Source of the DNA: Streptococcus oralis
GTDB lineage: Bacteria > Bacillota > Bacilli > Lactobacillales > Streptococcaceae
Direction of reading: 5' to 3'
NCBI RefSeq assembly: GCF_021497885.1
Contig: NZ_CP046523.1
Coordinates: forward strand, 477,501-541,500
DNA length: 64,000 nucleotides
Shown: positions 43,813 through 54,173 of the stretch, in pieces
Layout: the number at the start of each line of letters is the position of its first letter
Position numbering within the stretch: position 1 is the stretch's first letter
Notes under the pieces: generated by a model
What the model was told of the DNA's origin: nothing
The model's database searches: none
The model's input: only the letters and a program-made list of their open reading frames with translations
Program-made: the position numbers and the translations under genes

Positions 43813-45042
43813 ATGCCAAATTACAATATTCCATTTTCACCACCCGATATTACCGAAGCTGAAATTGCTGAAGTAGCGGATACCCTTCGTTCTGGTTGGA
43901 TCACAACAGGTCCGAAGACAAAAGAACTGGAGCGTCGCTTGTCCCAATACACACAGACATCTAAGACTGTCTGCCTCAACTCTGCGACAGCCGCTCTTGA
44001 GTTGATTTTGCGTGTTTTGGAAGTGGGCCCTGGTGATGAAGTCATCGTTCCAGCCATGACCTATACAGCTTCATGTAGTGTCATCACACACGTAGGAGCG
44101 ACACCTGTCATGGTGGATATTCAAGCAGATACGTTTGAGATGGACTATGACCTTCTTGAGCAAGCCATCACTGAAAAGACTAAGGTGATCATCCCAGTAG
44201 ACCTTGCAGGGATTGTTTGCAACTATGACCGTTTGTTCCAAATTGTGGAGAAGAAACGCGACCTCTTTACTGCTTCAAGCAAGTGGCAAAAGGTCTTTAA
44301 CCGTATTGTGATTGTCTCTGATAGTGCCCATGCTTTGGGATCAACTTATAAAGGACACCCCGCTGGCTCTATCGCTGACTTTACTTCCTTCTCATTCCAT
44401 GCTGTTAAAAACTTTACAACGGCTGAGGGAGGAAGTGCGACTTGGAAGGCCAATCCAGCGATTGATGACGAAGAGATGTACAAGGAATTCCAAATCCTTT
44501 CCCTTCATGGTCAGACTAAGGATGCTCTTGCTAAGATGCAATTGGGTTCATGGGAGTACGATATCGTAACACCGGCCTACAAGTGCAACATGACGGATAT
44601 CATGGCTTCGATAGGTTTGGTACAATTGGATCGTTACCCTGGTTTGTTGCAACGTCGTAAGGACATCGTGGACCGCTATGATCGTGGTTTTGCGGGTACT
44701 CGTATTCACCCATTGGCACACAAGACTGATACTGTCGAATCTTGTCGTCACCTCTACATCACCCATGTAGAAGGAGCAAGCTTAGAAGAACGCAACCTCA
44801 TCATCCAAGAATTGGCTAAAGCAGGAATTGCAAGTAACGTACATTACAAACCACTTCCTCTCTTGACAGCCTATAAGAATCTTGGCTTCGATATGGCAGA
44901 TTATCCAAGAGCCTATGCCTTCTTTGAAAATGAAATTACGCTCCCTCTTCATACAAAATTAAGCGATGATGAAGTCGACTATATCGTTAAGACTTTGGTG
45001 AGAATTTCCGAAGAAATCCTCGGTTCTGGAAAAAAATCATAA
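43813..45042 (+). CDS. DegT/DnrJ/EryC1 sugar aminotransferase (AATGal synthesis likely)
   Basis: 409 residues from ATG 43813, with AGGAG eight bases upstream; an ATG at 43786 would add nine residues without a good site. PLP fold type I. The Schiff-base lysine is K199 in SFHAVKNFTTAEGG, and the cofactor aspartate is in VSDSAHALGS. It aminates a 4-keto sugar nucleotide. Next to the sugar-1-phosphate transferase, it most likely makes UDP-AATGal for choline-containing teichoic acid. Confidence 0.88.
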   Translation: MPNYNIPFSPPDITEAEIAEVADTLRSGWITTGPKTKELERRLSQYTQTSKTVCLNSATAALELILRVLEVGPGDEVIVPAMTYTASCSVITHVGATPVMVDIQADTFEMDYDLLEQAITEKTKVIIPVDLAGIVCNYDRLFQIVEKKRDLFTASSKWQKVFNRIVIVSDSAHALGSTYKGHPAGSIADFTSFSFHAVKNFTTAEGGSATWKANPAIDDEEMYKEFQILSLHGQTKDALAKMQLGSWEYDIVTPAYKCNMTDIMASIGLVQLDRYPGLLQRRKDIVDRYDRGFAGTRIHPLAHKTDTVESCRHLYITHVEGASLEERNLIIQELAKAGIASNVHYKPLPLLTAYKNLGFDMADYPRAYAFFENEITLPLHTKLSDDEVDYIVKTLVRISEEILGSGKKS

Positions 45043-45049
45043 AAAAATC

Positions 45050-45078
45050 TTGACAAAGATAGAACAATAACATATAAT
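45050..45078 (+). promoter_or_regulatory. Promoter of the T-box leader of trpB2
   Basis: Perfect TTGACA (45050-45055) and TATAAT (45073-45078), 17-base spacer. It begins eight bases after the aminotransferase stop. Confidence 0.9.
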
Positions 45079-45084
45079 ATTCTC

Positions 45085-45338
45085 AATAAATCAGAAAAGT
45101 AACTATGTTTGATCTTCAGGGAGCCTGTGGTGATTGTGAACAGGTGGTTGGAAGTAGTGAAAGTGGGCTGATTTTAAAAATGAATTTGAAACAATGAAAA
45201 TTCGGTGCGCACACCTTACAGTGCAACTTGTTGTTAGACAAGGCAGAGATGTAAGGGGGGATAGTCCCTTTATAATTGAGGTGGCACCGCGTTACCAACG
45301 CCCTCACACGGAAGTAGATTCTGTGTGTGGGCTTTTTT
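45085..45338 (+). promoter_or_regulatory. Tryptophan T-box leader 1 (before stand-alone trpB)
   Basis: Stem I base AAATCAG (45088-45094) pairs with CTGATTT. The internal loop just before the closing strand reads GAAAGTGGG and offers UGG, the tryptophan codon, as specifier. The conserved T-box AATTGAGGTGGCACCGCG is at 45274-45291. The terminator is GCCCTCACACGG with CTGTGTGTGGGC and TTTTTT. Uncharged tRNA-Trp should stabilise the antiterminator. Confidence 0.9.
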
Positions 45339-45374
45339 CATATCTTTAAATTAATACTGAAAGAGGAAAATTTT

Positions 45375-46553
45375 ATGACAACTAAAGGATATTTTGGACA
45401 ATTTGGTGGTAGTTTTGTACCGGAGCCGATTCAGGCTTTGTTGGATGAGTTGGAAGTGACATTTGACAAATACAAGGATGATCCAGAATTTTTGGCAGAA
45501 TTTCGCCATTACTTGAAGGATTATTCAGGTCGTGAGACACCTCTATATTATGCAGAGAGCTTAACAGAACACCTAGGTGGAGCTAAGATTTATCTCAAAC
45601 GTGAAGATCTTAACCACCTTGGTTCTCACAAACTCAACAACGTTTTAGGGCAAATTCTTCTTGCCAAACGTATGGGCAAAAAACGAGTGATCGCGGAAAC
45701 AGGAGCTGGTCAACACGGTGTTGCGACAGCAGCGGCTGCAGCCAAGTTTGGTATGGCCTGTGATGTCTACATGGGGGCAGAAGATGTGGAACGTCAACGC
45801 CTCAATGTTTTCCGCATGGAGATGATGGGAGCAACTGTTCACGCGGTTGAAACGGGAACTCGAACTCTCAAGGACGCGGTTGATGCAGCCTTTGGAGCAT
45901 GGATGAATGATCTTGAAGCCTTCTACGTTTTGGGATCTGCTGTAGGTCCTCATCCTTATCCTACAATTGTTCATGAATTCCAAAAGGTCATCAGTGAAGA
46001 ATCTCGTCGTCAAATCTTAGAAAAAGAAGGCCGTTTACCAGACTACGTCATTGCCTGTGTAGGTGGTGGTTCCAATGCCATCGGTGCTTTTTCACAGTAT
46101 GTAGCTGATGAAGAAGTCAAATTGATTGGGGTAGAAGCCGCTGGTCACGGACTTGACACAGACAAGCACGCAGCCACTATGACAAAAGGTAGTGTCGGAA
46201 TTGTCGACGGTATGAAGACTTATGCAGTCTTTAAGGAAGATGGAGAGCTGGCGCCAGTTTACTCTATCTCAGCTGGTTTGGACTATCCAGGGGTTGGTCC
46301 AGAACACGCCTACTTTAAAGATTCTGGCCGCGTAGAATATGTGGCAGCGACAGATGAAGAAGCGGTTCAAGCCTTGCTCCTTCTTAGTAAGACAGAAGGG
46401 ATTATCCCAGCGATTGAAAGTTCGCACGCGATCGCAGAAGCAGTTAAACGTGCACCGAAACTAAGTAAAGATGAGATTATCATCATCAATGTCTCTGGGC
46501 GTGGAGACAAGGACGTAGCTGCGATTGCAGACTACCTAGAAGCTAAAAAATAA
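45375..46553 (+). CDS. Second tryptophan synthase beta chain, stand-alone
   Basis: 392 residues from ATG 45375 (AAAGAGG upstream). It is clearly TrpB-like: PLP lysine K86 in GSHKLNN, catalytic E108 in AETGAGQHG, and the glycine loop [10 protein letters not shown]. It differs from the operon TrpB at the lysine motif (HLGSHKLNN against HTGAHKINN) and elsewhere. It has its own T-box and no adjacent trpA, so it may work alone on free indole or as an alternative partner of TrpA. An upstream in-frame ATG at 45327 falls inside the terminator and is rejected. Confidence 0.88.
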   Translation: MTTKGYFGQFGGSFVPEPIQALLDELEVTFDKYKDDPEFLAEFRHYLKDYSGRETPLYYAESLTEHLGGAKIYLKREDLNHLGSHKLNNVLGQILLAKRMGKKRVIAETGAGQHGVATAAAAAKFGMACDVYMGAEDVERQRLNVFRMEMMGATVHAVETGTRTLKDAVDAAFGAWMNDLEAFYVLGSAVGPHPYPTIVHEFQKVISEESRRQILEKEGRLPDYVIACVGGGSNAIGAFSQYVADEEVKLIGVEAAGHGLDTDKHAATMTKGSVGIVDGMKTYAVFKEDGELAPVYSISAGLDYPGVGPEHAYFKDSGRVEYVAATDEEAVQALLLLSKTEGIIPAIESSHAIAEAVKRAPKLSKDEIIIINVSGRGDKDVAAIADYLEAKK

Positions 46554-46554
46554 G

Positions 46555-46800
46555 AGATGGAAAAATTACAGTCTTTTCTCTCCCAGAGAGCTTGTGGTTG
46601 CTGGAAACAAGCAGAGAAAACTGTAAGGTTGGGTCCATCTGAAACGAGAGAAGAAAACATAATTCTCAAGGGAGTGCCCTTTATCGCACAGCCTGTTACA
46701 GAATCTTTCTAAGACAGGAATGAGAGATAGGAGAAATCCTATAATTGAGGTGGCACCGCGAATTTCGTCCTCACGCAAGTTATTTTGCGTGGGGATTTTT
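46555..46800 (+). promoter_or_regulatory. Tryptophan T-box leader 2 (before trpE operon)
   Basis: Stem I begins one base after the trpB2 stop: AGATGGA pairs with TCCATCT. The loop preceding the closing strand reads AAGGTTGGG and supplies UGG. T-box AATTGAGGTGGCACCGCG is at 46743-46760, terminator TCCTCACGCAA/TTGCGTGGGGA plus TTTTT. No separate strong promoter is visible, so transcription probably comes from upstream through trpB2; the operon would then pass two T-box checkpoints. Confidence 0.9.
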
Positions 46801-46846
46801 CATACAGTCGCCACGGACTAGAATTAGAACTGAAAGGGAAATTACA

Positions 46847-48208
46847 ATGGAACGAATCATTCATGGAGATGTCTTATCACCAATATTGGCTTATATGCGT
46901 CTAAAGGGGCAACACAAGGTTATCTTAGAGAGTATTCCGAGAGACAAGGAAACCGCTCGTTTTTCTATCCTAGCCTATAATCCAGTTTTTGAGATTCAGT
47001 TTGAAAATGGAGTCCTTTATCAAAATGGTCAAGTGATTGATCGGGATCCTTTGGATTTCCTTTATGAAGTGACTCATAAGAGCCAGCACCATTCAGACCT
47101 ACCTTTTGGTGGGGGAGCTATTGGCTTTGTGGGGTACGATATGATTTCTCTTTATGAAGAAATTGGACAAATCCCTGAGGATACCATTGGGACGCCAGAC
47201 ATGCATTTCTTTGTCTATGAGAGCTATATGGTCTTTGACCACAAGAAGGAAAAAATTCATGTCATAGAGGATGCTCTCTATAGCGAGCGCAGTCAAGAAG
47301 ACTTGAAAGAATCCTTGAACCAAGTGCTTGTGGAATTACGCATCCCTGCTCCAAATGAATTTGAAGATTTGGATTTATCTCCGCTCGACTTCAAACCGCA
47401 TATCGCTCCTCAGAAGTTTGAGCAAATGGTCGAAACAGCTCGTGACTTGATTCGTAACGGGGATATGTTCCAATGTGTGCTCAGTCAGCGTTTCTCAGCA
47501 GAAGTTACTGGAAATCCATTTGATTTCTATAGGAATCTTCGAGTGACCAATCCATCTAATTACCTCTATTTCTATGATTTTGGGGATTATCAAATCATCG
47601 GTGCCAGTCCTGAAAGTTTGGTTTCTGTCAAAAACGGTATCGTGACAACCAATCCGATTGCAGGTACGCGACCAAGAGGCACAGCGGATGAAGAGGACAA
47701 GGCCTTGGCGACAGACCTGCTTTCTGATGAGAAGGAAACAGCAGAGCATCGGATGTTGGTAGACTTGGGGCGTAACGATATTGGTCGCATCTCTGAAACA
47801 GCCAGTGTCCAAGTCACCAAGTATATGGAAGTGGAGCTCTTCCGCTATGTCATGCATTTGACCAGCGTGGTGAAAGGGCGTTTGCTTCCCGAACTCACTG
47901 CCATGGATGCTTTGAAAGCTACACTTCCAGCTGGGACAGTTTCAGGAGCACCAAAGATTCGGGCCATGAGACGCATCTATGAACTGGAAACGGAAAAACG
48001 GGGCGTATATGCAGGAGCAATCGGCTACTTGTCTGCGACGGGTGATATGGACTTCGCCATCGCCATCCGAACTATGATTCTCAAAAATCAAAAAGCCTAT
48101 GTTCAGGCTGGGGCAGGGATTGTCTATGACTCTATTGCTCAAAACGAATATCAAGAAACCATTAACAAGGCTAAATCTATGACTAGAATTGGAGAACTAA
48201 GACCATGA
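46847..48208 (+). CDS. trpE: Anthranilate synthase component I
   Basis: 453 residues from ATG 46847 with GAAAGGGAAA upstream; a longer frame from 46745 lies in the T-box and is rejected. Chorismate-binding domain with NPIAGTRPRG, the DERM-like EHRMLVDLGRND, and the terminal GAGIVYDS. It makes anthranilate from chorismate using ammonia from TrpG. Overlaps trpG by ATGA. Confidence 0.96.
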   Translation: MERIIHGDVLSPILAYMRLKGQHKVILESIPRDKETARFSILAYNPVFEIQFENGVLYQNGQVIDRDPLDFLYEVTHKSQHHSDLPFGGGAIGFVGYDMISLYEEIGQIPEDTIGTPDMHFFVYESYMVFDHKKEKIHVIEDALYSERSQEDLKESLNQVLVELRIPAPNEFEDLDLSPLDFKPHIAPQKFEQMVETARDLIRNGDMFQCVLSQRFSAEVTGNPFDFYRNLRVTNPSNYLYFYDFGDYQIIGASPESLVSVKNGIVTTNPIAGTRPRGTADEEDKALATDLLSDEKETAEHRMLVDLGRNDIGRISETASVQVTKYMEVELFRYVMHLTSVVKGRLLPELTAMDALKATLPAGTVSGAPKIRAMRRIYELETEKRGVYAGAIGYLSATGDMDFAIAIRTMILKNQKAYVQAGAGIVYDSIAQNEYQETINKAKSMTRIGELRP

Positions 48209-48771
48209 TTTTATTGATTGACAACTATGATTCTTTTACCTATAACTTGGCCCAGTACATTGGGAGTTTTGCAGAAGTGCAGGTCTTGAGAAATGATGAT
48301 CCCAAGCTGTATGAAGAAGCTGAAAAAGCAGATGGTCTGGTCTTTTCTCCTGGTCCCGGTTGGCCAGTTGATGCTGGAAAGATGGAAGACATGATTCGTG
48401 ACTTTGCCGGCAAGAAGCCGATTCTAGGGATTTGTTTGGGTCACCAAGCCATCGCAGAAGTCTTTGGTGGGAAGCTAGGTTTGGCTCCAAAAGTCATGCA
48501 TGGGAAACAGAGCCATATCAGCTTTGAAGCGCCATCTGTTCTCTATCAAGGCATTGAGGATGGTCGTCCAGTCATGCGCTATCACAGCATTTTGATTGAA
48601 GAAATGCCAGAAGGCTTTGAAGTGACAGCTCGTTCGACTGATGACCAGGCCATTATGGGAATTCAACACAAAACCCTGCCGATTTATGGCTTCCAGTACC
48701 ATCCAGAAAGTATCGGAACGCCAGATGGCTTGTCTTCTATTCGAAATTTTATCGAGAAGGTTGTAAAGTGA
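48205..48771 (+). CDS. trpG: Anthranilate synthase component II (glutamine amidotransferase)
   Basis: 188 residues. Class I glutaminase with oxyanion motif SPGPGWP, nucleophile cysteine in GICLGHQA, and the HPES histidine-glutamate pair near 170. ATGA overlap with trpE couples the two subunits. No extra domain fused. Confidence 0.95.
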   Translation: MILLIDNYDSFTYNLAQYIGSFAEVQVLRNDDPKLYEEAEKADGLVFSPGPGWPVDAGKMEDMIRDFAGKKPILGICLGHQAIAEVFGGKLGLAPKVMHGKQSHISFEAPSVLYQGIEDGRPVMRYHSILIEEMPEGFEVTARSTDDQAIMGIQHKTLPIYGFQYHPESIGTPDGLSSIRNFIEKVVK

Positions 48772-48781
48772 GGAAACTAGG

Positions 48782-49786
48782 ATGAAAGAAATTATTGAAA
48801 AACTAGCGAAATTTGAAAATTTATCAGGTGTGGAAATGACGGATGTCATTGAGCGTATCGTAACTGGGCGTGTAACCGAAGCTCAGATTGCTTCTCTTCT
48901 CTTGGCCCTTAAGATGAAGGGGGAAACACCTGAAGAACGCACAGCCATTGCACAAGTCATGAGAGGCCATGCCCAACACATTCCAACTGAGATACATGAT
49001 GCCATGGACAACTGTGGTACAGGTGGGGACAAGTCTTTCAGCTTTAACATTTCCACAACTGCAGCCTTTGTCTTGGCTGGTGGCGGCATTCATATGGCTA
49101 AGCACGGTAACCGTTCGATTTCTTCTAAATCGGGTTCTGCAGATGTCCTTCAAGCATTGGGCATCAATCTTGACCTCAAACCAGCTGAACTAGGTAAGGT
49201 TTTTGATAAAACTGGCATCGTCTTTCTCTTTGCTAAAAATATGCACCCAGCTATGAAATACATCATGCCAGCACGTTTGGAATTGGGAATTCCAACAATC
49301 ATGAACTTGACTGGTCCACTGATTCACCCAATGGCCTTGGAAACACAGCTTCTTGGGATTAGTCGTCCAGAACTGCTAGAAAGTACCGCTCAGGTTTTGA
49401 AAAATATGGGCCGCAAGCGTGCCATCGTGGTTGCTGGACCAGAAGGGCTGGATGAAGCTGGCTTGAACGGAACAACCAATATTGCTCTTCTTGAAAATGG
49501 CGAAATCACCTTGTCAAGCTTCACTCCAGAGGATTTGGGGATGGAACGCTACGCTATCGAAGATATCCGTGGTGGCAATGCTCAGGAAAATGCAGAAATT
49601 TTGCTCAGCGTTCTTCAAAACGAACCAAGTCCATTCTTGGAAACGACAGTCTTGAATGCTGGTCTTGGTTTCTATGCTAATGGTAAGGTAGCTAGTATCA
49701 AGGAAGGAGTTGCCTTGGCTCGTCAAGTGATTGCTAGTGGCAAGGCCCTTGAAAAACTCAGACTGTTACAGGAGTACCAAAAATGA
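48782..49786 (+). CDS. trpD: Anthranilate phosphoribosyltransferase
   Basis: 334 residues. Class IV phosphoribosyltransferase with [34 protein letters not shown] and the second metal region. It joins anthranilate to PRPP. Starts ten bases after trpG and overlaps trpC by four. Confidence 0.96.
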   Translation: MKEIIEKLAKFENLSGVEMTDVIERIVTGRVTEAQIASLLLALKMKGETPEERTAIAQVMRGHAQHIPTEIHDAMDNCGTGGDKSFSFNISTTAAFVLAGGGIHMAKHGNRSISSKSGSADVLQALGINLDLKPAELGKVFDKTGIVFLFAKNMHPAMKYIMPARLELGIPTIMNLTGPLIHPMALETQLLGISRPELLESTAQVLKNMGRKRAIVVAGPEGLDEAGLNGTTNIALLENGEITLSSFTPEDLGMERYAIEDIRGGNAQENAEILLSVLQNEPSPFLETTVLNAGLGFYANGKVASIKEGVALARQVIASGKALEKLRLLQEYQK

Positions 49787-50550
49787 GTCAGGAATTTTTA
49801 TCACGAATCTTAGAACAGAAGGCGCGTGAAGTCGAGCAAATGGAGCTGGAGGAAATCCAGCCCTTGCGCCAGACCTATCGCTTGGCTGACTATTTAAAAC
49901 AACATCAAGACCGTTTGCAGGTAATCGCTGAGGTCAAGAAGGCTAGCCCTAGTCTGGGAGATATCAATCTCGATGTGGATATTGTGCAACAGGCCCAGAC
50001 TTATGAAGCGAACGGAGCAGTGATGATTTCGGTTTTGACAGATGAAGTTTTCTTTAAAGGGCATTTGGATTATTTGCGTGAGATTTCCAGTCAGGTAAAC
50101 ATTCCGACGCTTAATAAGGACTTTATCATCGATGAAAAGCAAATCATCCGTGCTCGCAATGCGGGTGCGACAGTCATCTTGCTCATTGTGGCAGCCTTGT
50201 CAGAAGAACGCCTTAAGGAACTTTACGACTATGCGACAGAGCTTGGTCTAGAAGTTTTGGTGGAGACTCACAATCTTGCTGAACTAGAGGTGGCCCACAG
50301 ACTGGGTGCTGAGATTATTGGGGTTAACAACCGTAACTTGACCACCTTTGAAGTCGACTTGCAGACCAGTGTAGACTTGGCTCAGCACTTTAAGAAAGGT
50401 CACTATTACATTTCTGAATCTGCCATTTTCACAGGACAGGATGCGGAACGAGTAGCATCATCCTTTAACGGAATTTTGGTGGGAACAGCTCTCATGCAGG
50501 CAGAGGATGTGGCTCAAAGAATCAAGGAGTTGCAGATTGACAAAGGTTAA
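49783..50550 (+). CDS. trpC: Indole-3-glycerol phosphate synthase
   Basis: 255 residues, TIM barrel. Active-site lysines in [11 protein letters not shown] and TLNKDF are present, as is the [10 protein letters not shown] motif. It closes the indole ring. Not fused to TrpF, unlike in E. coli; the end overlaps the trpF start by 14 bases. Confidence 0.96.
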   Translation: MSQEFLSRILEQKAREVEQMELEEIQPLRQTYRLADYLKQHQDRLQVIAEVKKASPSLGDINLDVDIVQQAQTYEANGAVMISVLTDEVFFKGHLDYLREISSQVNIPTLNKDFIIDEKQIIRARNAGATVILLIVAALSEERLKELYDYATELGLEVLVETHNLAELEVAHRLGAEIIGVNNRNLTTFEVDLQTSVDLAQHFKKGHYYISESAIFTGQDAERVASSFNGILVGTALMQAEDVAQRIKELQIDKG

Positions 50551-51136
50551 GATTTGTGGATTATCGACCAAAGAAGCGGTAGAGACAGCCGTATCAGCAG
50601 GGGCAGACTACATTGGTTTTGTCTTTGCGCTTAGTAAAAGACAGGTGAGCTTGGAAGAGGCTGCTGAGCTCGCAAAGCACATTCCTTCCGATGTAAAAAA
50701 GGTTGGCGTATTTGTTTCACCAAGTAGGACAGAACTACTAGAAGCAATTAAAAAAGTTGGCTTGGACTTGGTTCAAGTTCATGGTCAGGTAGCAGATGAT
50801 TTGTTTGAGGATTCACCTTGTGCCAGCATTCAGGCTGTGCAGGTGGATGGAGAGGGGCATGTGCCCAATTCTCGGGCAGATTATCTACTCTTTGATGCCC
50901 CTGTGGCAGGGAGTGGCCAGATCTTTGACTGGGGCCAACTGGATACGGCAGAACTAGCTCAGCCTTTCTTTATCGCAGGTGGGCTTAAGGAAGACAATGT
51001 AGTAAAAGCAATTCGACACTTTACTCCCTATGCAGTCGATGTATCAAGTGGAGTGGAGACAGATGGACAAAAAGATCATGAAAAGATTAGAAGATTTATA
51101 GAGAGGGCAAAGAATGGCATATCAAGAACCAAATAA
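50537..51136 (+). CDS. trpF: Phosphoribosylanthranilate isomerase, TTG start
   Basis: 199 residues when read from TTG 50537, which gives [10 protein letters not shown], the conserved TrpF beginning. AAGGAG (50524-50529) is seven bases before this TTG, while the ATG at 50507 is inside trpC and has no site. Catalytic C7 (KICG) and the later D in YLLFDAPV are present. TIM barrel isomerase. Overlaps trpB by 23 bases. Confidence 0.93.
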   Translation: MTKVKICGLSTKEAVETAVSAGADYIGFVFALSKRQVSLEEAAELAKHIPSDVKKVGVFVSPSRTELLEAIKKVGLDLVQVHGQVADDLFEDSPCASIQAVQVDGEGHVPNSRADYLLFDAPVAGSGQIFDWGQLDTAELAQPFFIAGGLKEDNVVKAIRHFTPYAVDVSSGVETDGQKDHEKIRRFIERAKNGISRTK

Positions 51137-52337
51137 AGATGGATTTTACGGAAAATTCGGCGGACGTTTTGTCCCAGAAACATTGATGACAGCAGTTTTG
51201 GAGTTGGAAAAAGCTTATCGTGAAAGTCAGGCGGACCCAAGTTTCCAAGAGGAATTAAACCAGCTCTTACGCCAGTATGTAGGACGTGAAACTCCCCTTT
51301 ACTACGCAAAAAACTTGACCCAGCATATCGGTGGAGCTAAGATTTATCTCAAACGGGAAGACCTCAATCACACAGGGGCCCACAAGATTAACAATGCCTT
51401 GGGCCAAGTTCTTCTGGCTAAGCGCATGGGCAAAAAGAAAATTATCGCTGAAACAGGTGCTGGTCAGCACGGTGTAGCAACTGCAACAGCTGCAGCCCTC
51501 TTTAACATGGAATGTACCATTTACATGGGTGAGGAAGATGTCAAACGACAAGCCCTCAATGTCTTCCGTATGGAGCTTTTGGGAGCCAAGGTTGAGGCAG
51601 TAACAGATGGTTCGCGCGTGCTCAAGGATGCGGTCAATGCAGCCCTCCGTTCATGGGTGGCAAATATCGACGATACCCACTATATCCTTGGTTCTGCCTT
51701 AGGACCTCATCCATTCCCAGAAATCGTTCGTGACTTCCAAAGTGTCATCGGTCGAGAAGCCAAACAACAGTACCGTGACTTGACAGGTCAAGATTTGCCA
51801 GATGCCCTAGTAGCCTGTGTTGGTGGTGGTTCTAATGCTATCGGTCTCTTCCATCCATTTGTAGAAGATGAGTCTGTAGCTATGTATGGGGCTGAAGCAG
51901 CAGGACTAGGTGTGGATACGGAGCACCACGCAGCTACCTTGATCAAGGGTCGTCCAGGTGTTCTCCACGGTTCGCTTATGGATGTGCTCCAAGATGCACA
52001 TGGACAAATCTTAGAAGCCTTTTCTATCTCAGCCGGTTTGGACTATCCTGGTATTGGCCCAGAACATTCTCACTACCACGATATCAAACGTGCCAGCTAT
52101 GTTCCTGTGACGGACGAGGAAGCCTTGGAAGGATTCCAACTCTTGTCTCGCGTGGAAGGGATTATTCCAGCCTTGGAATCTAGCCATGCCATTGCTTTCG
52201 CAGTGAAATTGGCCAAAGAACTTGGTCCAGACAAGTCAATGATTGTCTGCCTATCCGGTCGTGGGGACAAGGATGTAGTTCAAGTCAAAGACCGCTTGGA
52301 AGCAGATGCAGCAAAGAAGGGAGAAGCCCATGCCTAA
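51114..52337 (+). CDS. trpB: Tryptophan synthase beta chain
   Basis: 407 residues. PLP lysine K91 in HTGAHKINN, catalytic E113 in AETGAGQHG, and [10 protein letters not shown] are standard. It condenses indole with serine and pairs with TrpA, whose gene overlaps by eight bases. This is the canonical operon copy; compare the stand-alone copy at 45375. Confidence 0.96.
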   Translation: MAYQEPNKDGFYGKFGGRFVPETLMTAVLELEKAYRESQADPSFQEELNQLLRQYVGRETPLYYAKNLTQHIGGAKIYLKREDLNHTGAHKINNALGQVLLAKRMGKKKIIAETGAGQHGVATATAAALFNMECTIYMGEEDVKRQALNVFRMELLGAKVEAVTDGSRVLKDAVNAALRSWVANIDDTHYILGSALGPHPFPEIVRDFQSVIGREAKQQYRDLTGQDLPDALVACVGGGSNAIGLFHPFVEDESVAMYGAEAAGLGVDTEHHAATLIKGRPGVLHGSLMDVLQDAHGQILEAFSISAGLDYPGIGPEHSHYHDIKRASYVPVTDEEALEGFQLLSRVEGIIPALESSHAIAFAVKLAKELGPDKSMIVCLSGRGDKDVVQVKDRLEADAAKKGEAHA

Positions 52338-53106
52338 GACTTTAACAGAAAAATTGAATGCTATCAAAGCAGCAGGAAAAGGAATTTTTGTTCCCTATAT
52401 CATGGCTGGAGACCATGAGAAAGGTTTGGATGGTCTCGATGAAACAATCCACTTTTTAGAAGATTTGGGTGTTTCAGCCATTGAAGTGGGTATTCCCTTT
52501 TCAGACCCTGTTGCAGATGGACCTGTGATCGAAGAAGCAGGATTGCGCAGTCTAGCTCACGGGACTTCTACTCAGGCTTTGGTTGAAACCTTGAAAACCA
52601 TTCAGACAGAAGTTCCGCTTGTCATCATGACCTACTTCAACCCCCTCTTTCAGTACGGTGTGGAGAAATTTGTCAAAGATCTGGCAGATACAGCAGTTAA
52701 GGGCTTGATTATCCCAGACCTGCCTCATGAGCATGCCAACTTTGTAGAGCCCTTTTTGGCAGACACAGATATCGCCTTGATTCCCCTAGTTAGTTTGACC
52801 ACAGGACTCGAGCGCCAAAAAGAGTTAATCCAGGGAGCTGAGGGCTTCGTCTATGCCGTTGCTATCAATGGGGTAACAGGAAAATCAGGAAATTACCGTG
52901 CAGACTTGGACAAGCACCTGGCGCAATTGCATCAAGTAGCTGACATCCCAGTCTTGACAGGTTTTGGCGTATCTAGTCAAGCAGATGTAGAACGCTTCAA
53001 TGCGGTGTCAGATGGTGTTATCGTTGGTTCGAAAATTGTAAAAGCTCTCCACCAAGGAGAGCCGATTCAGGACTTTATCAAACAAGCAGTAGCTTACCAA
53101 AAATAA
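52330..53106 (+). CDS. trpA: Tryptophan synthase alpha chain
   Basis: 258 residues from ATG 52330, with AAGGGAGAAG upstream. TIM barrel with catalytic glutamate in [16 protein letters not shown] and the aspartate of the following barrel strand; TGKSGNY near 180. Splits indole-glycerol phosphate and passes indole to TrpB. The last gene of the operon; its 3' end overlaps a fossil cclA tail on the other strand. Confidence 0.96.
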   Translation: MPKTLTEKLNAIKAAGKGIFVPYIMAGDHEKGLDGLDETIHFLEDLGVSAIEVGIPFSDPVADGPVIEEAGLRSLAHGTSTQALVETLKTIQTEVPLVIMTYFNPLFQYGVEKFVKDLADTAVKGLIIPDLPHEHANFVEPFLADTDIALIPLVSLTTGLERQKELIQGAEGFVYAVAINGVTGKSGNYRADLDKHLAQLHQVADIPVLTGFGVSSQADVERFNAVSDGVIVGSKIVKALHQGEPIQDFIKQAVAYQK

Positions 53107-53164
53107 TCAAACAAGCAGCAAGTAAGAGGAAAGGCACAAAAGGAAGTCTTTCCTTTTTCTTTTG
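53078..53164 (-). pseudogene. Fossil 3' end of the prepilin peptidase gene cclA
   Basis: On the minus strand this stretch reads 28 codons and a TGA: QKKKERLPFVPFLLLAA followed by [11 protein letters not shown]. The first 17 residues are identical to residues near the end of the intact cclA product, and the remainder aligns without gaps with its different ending (TIIIFYQFLLVC). It overlaps the trpA 3' end by 29 bases, as expected if cclA formerly ended here. Confidence 0.8.
53115..53164. repeat. 50-bp direct repeat, left copy
   Basis: Identical in all 50 positions to 54658-54707. It includes GGAAAG ... CTTTCC plus TTTTTC, so it serves as the trpA terminator on the plus strand. The two copies enclose the WYL regulator and effector-binding genes. 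Confidence 0.95.
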
Positions 53165-53195
53165 AGGGTATAAGTTCATGAATGACAGTTGAATA

Positions 53196-54095
53196 TTAGT
53201 TTGGGTATTGCTTATGAATGGTATCTATATAGTTGGTGAAATGTTTCAGGAAATGCTTAGGAGATATAACAGTGATGTATTTTCCAAAAGCAAGCAAGGT
53301 ATTGTATCCCCAATCATTGTCGTTTAACGGATAAATAATCTCGTAAATATCGCTATTAATAGGTTTTATGGCATTATAGCCTAAGAGTTCCACAAATCGA
53401 TCAAGAACAATTTTCTGGACATGCAGGATGACAGGTACTTTGTTTTCATTCATCCATGTACCACCATCATAGGGAAGTGGTGTAAAATGTCTTTTTGAAA
53501 AAGTATCAGAGAGAGTAAGTTCACTAATTCTAGCAACTTTAAAAACAGAAAAACGCGCTTTATCAGTATCGTAGGCATCCATATACCAACTTCGGTCCTT
53601 ATAGACAATACGGTAAGGCTCACAATTTTTTTGACTCACCAGTCCTTGTGAATTAATATAGGAAAATTTTATTTTTACTCTACCTCTGATAGCTTCCAAT
53701 AACTTAAAAATCAAAGTTCGTATTTCCAAGTTCCCTTGAGATAGAGACAAATCAATTTCGAAATCAGAGTATGTATTGGTAGCATTTAATTTCAATATAG
53801 CATTGAAAGTAGAGGTATCTTCCAATACTTGATAGCGACTTTTTAAACCGGATTCGATCGAAAGCCGTTCGGATTGGGTCAGGGGAGGTTTGTCAGTTTG
53901 GAAGTCTTCCATAAGAAAAATGCCTCCATTTTTTCCTTTCATTACATAGAGAGGAATGCCTGCAAGAGATAAATCATCAATATCTCTCATAATAGTTCGT
54001 GTGCTGACTTTAAAAAGTTCTGATAATTCTTTAGCTGTTGTTTTTCGTTTATTTACTAAATGAGAAATAATCCCCATTTGACGGTCGATTTTCAT
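53196..54095 (-). CDS. WYL-domain transcriptional regulator (YafY/DeoR-like HTH)
   Basis: 299 residues. An HTH_11-type winged helix is at 1-60 (TAKELSELFKVSTRTIMRDI), and a WYL domain at about 130-220 has the RSWYMDAYD element. Such regulators sense small ligands or nucleotides; the ligand here is unknown. The start has AAGGAG upstream and a TG-extended TATAAT at 54150-54145. A perfect inverted repeat between this gene and the divergent effector-binding gene is its likely operator. Part of the inserted two-gene islet. Confidence 0.88.
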   Translation of the reverse strand: MKIDRQMGIISHLVNKRKTTAKELSELFKVSTRTIMRDIDDLSLAGIPLYVMKGKNGGIFLMEDFQTDKPPLTQSERLSIESGLKSRYQVLEDTSTFNAILKLNATNTYSDFEIDLSLSQGNLEIRTLIFKLLEAIRGRVKIKFSYINSQGLVSQKNCEPYRIVYKDRSWYMDAYDTDKARFSVFKVARISELTLSDTFSKRHFTPLPYDGGTWMNENKVPVILHVQKIVLDRFVELLGYNAIKPINSDIYEIIYPLNDNDWGYNTLLAFGKYITVISPKHFLKHFTNYIDTIHKQYPN

Positions 54096-54110
54096 AATTT
54101 TCTCCTTAAA

Positions 54111-54130
54111 TATGACAGATAGTTGTCATA
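54111..54130. promoter_or_regulatory. Likely operator in the divergent promoter region
   Basis: TATGACA-GATAGT-TGTCATA, seven-base arms perfect. The right arm contains the -35 box (TTGTCA, 54123-54128) of the plus-strand gene, whose -10 is TTATAC at 54146; the site also lies in the leader of the regulator gene. Binding would repress both. Confidence 0.7.
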
Positions 54131-54173
54131 TTACCTTTGTTATGATTATACCATAAAGAAAGGAGTTCATATA

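Noticed and set aside
46745..46846. A longer N terminus for trpE reaching into the T-box
   Set aside because: The extra codons come from the T-box and its terminator; the ATG at 46847 has a proper ribosome binding site and the family length.
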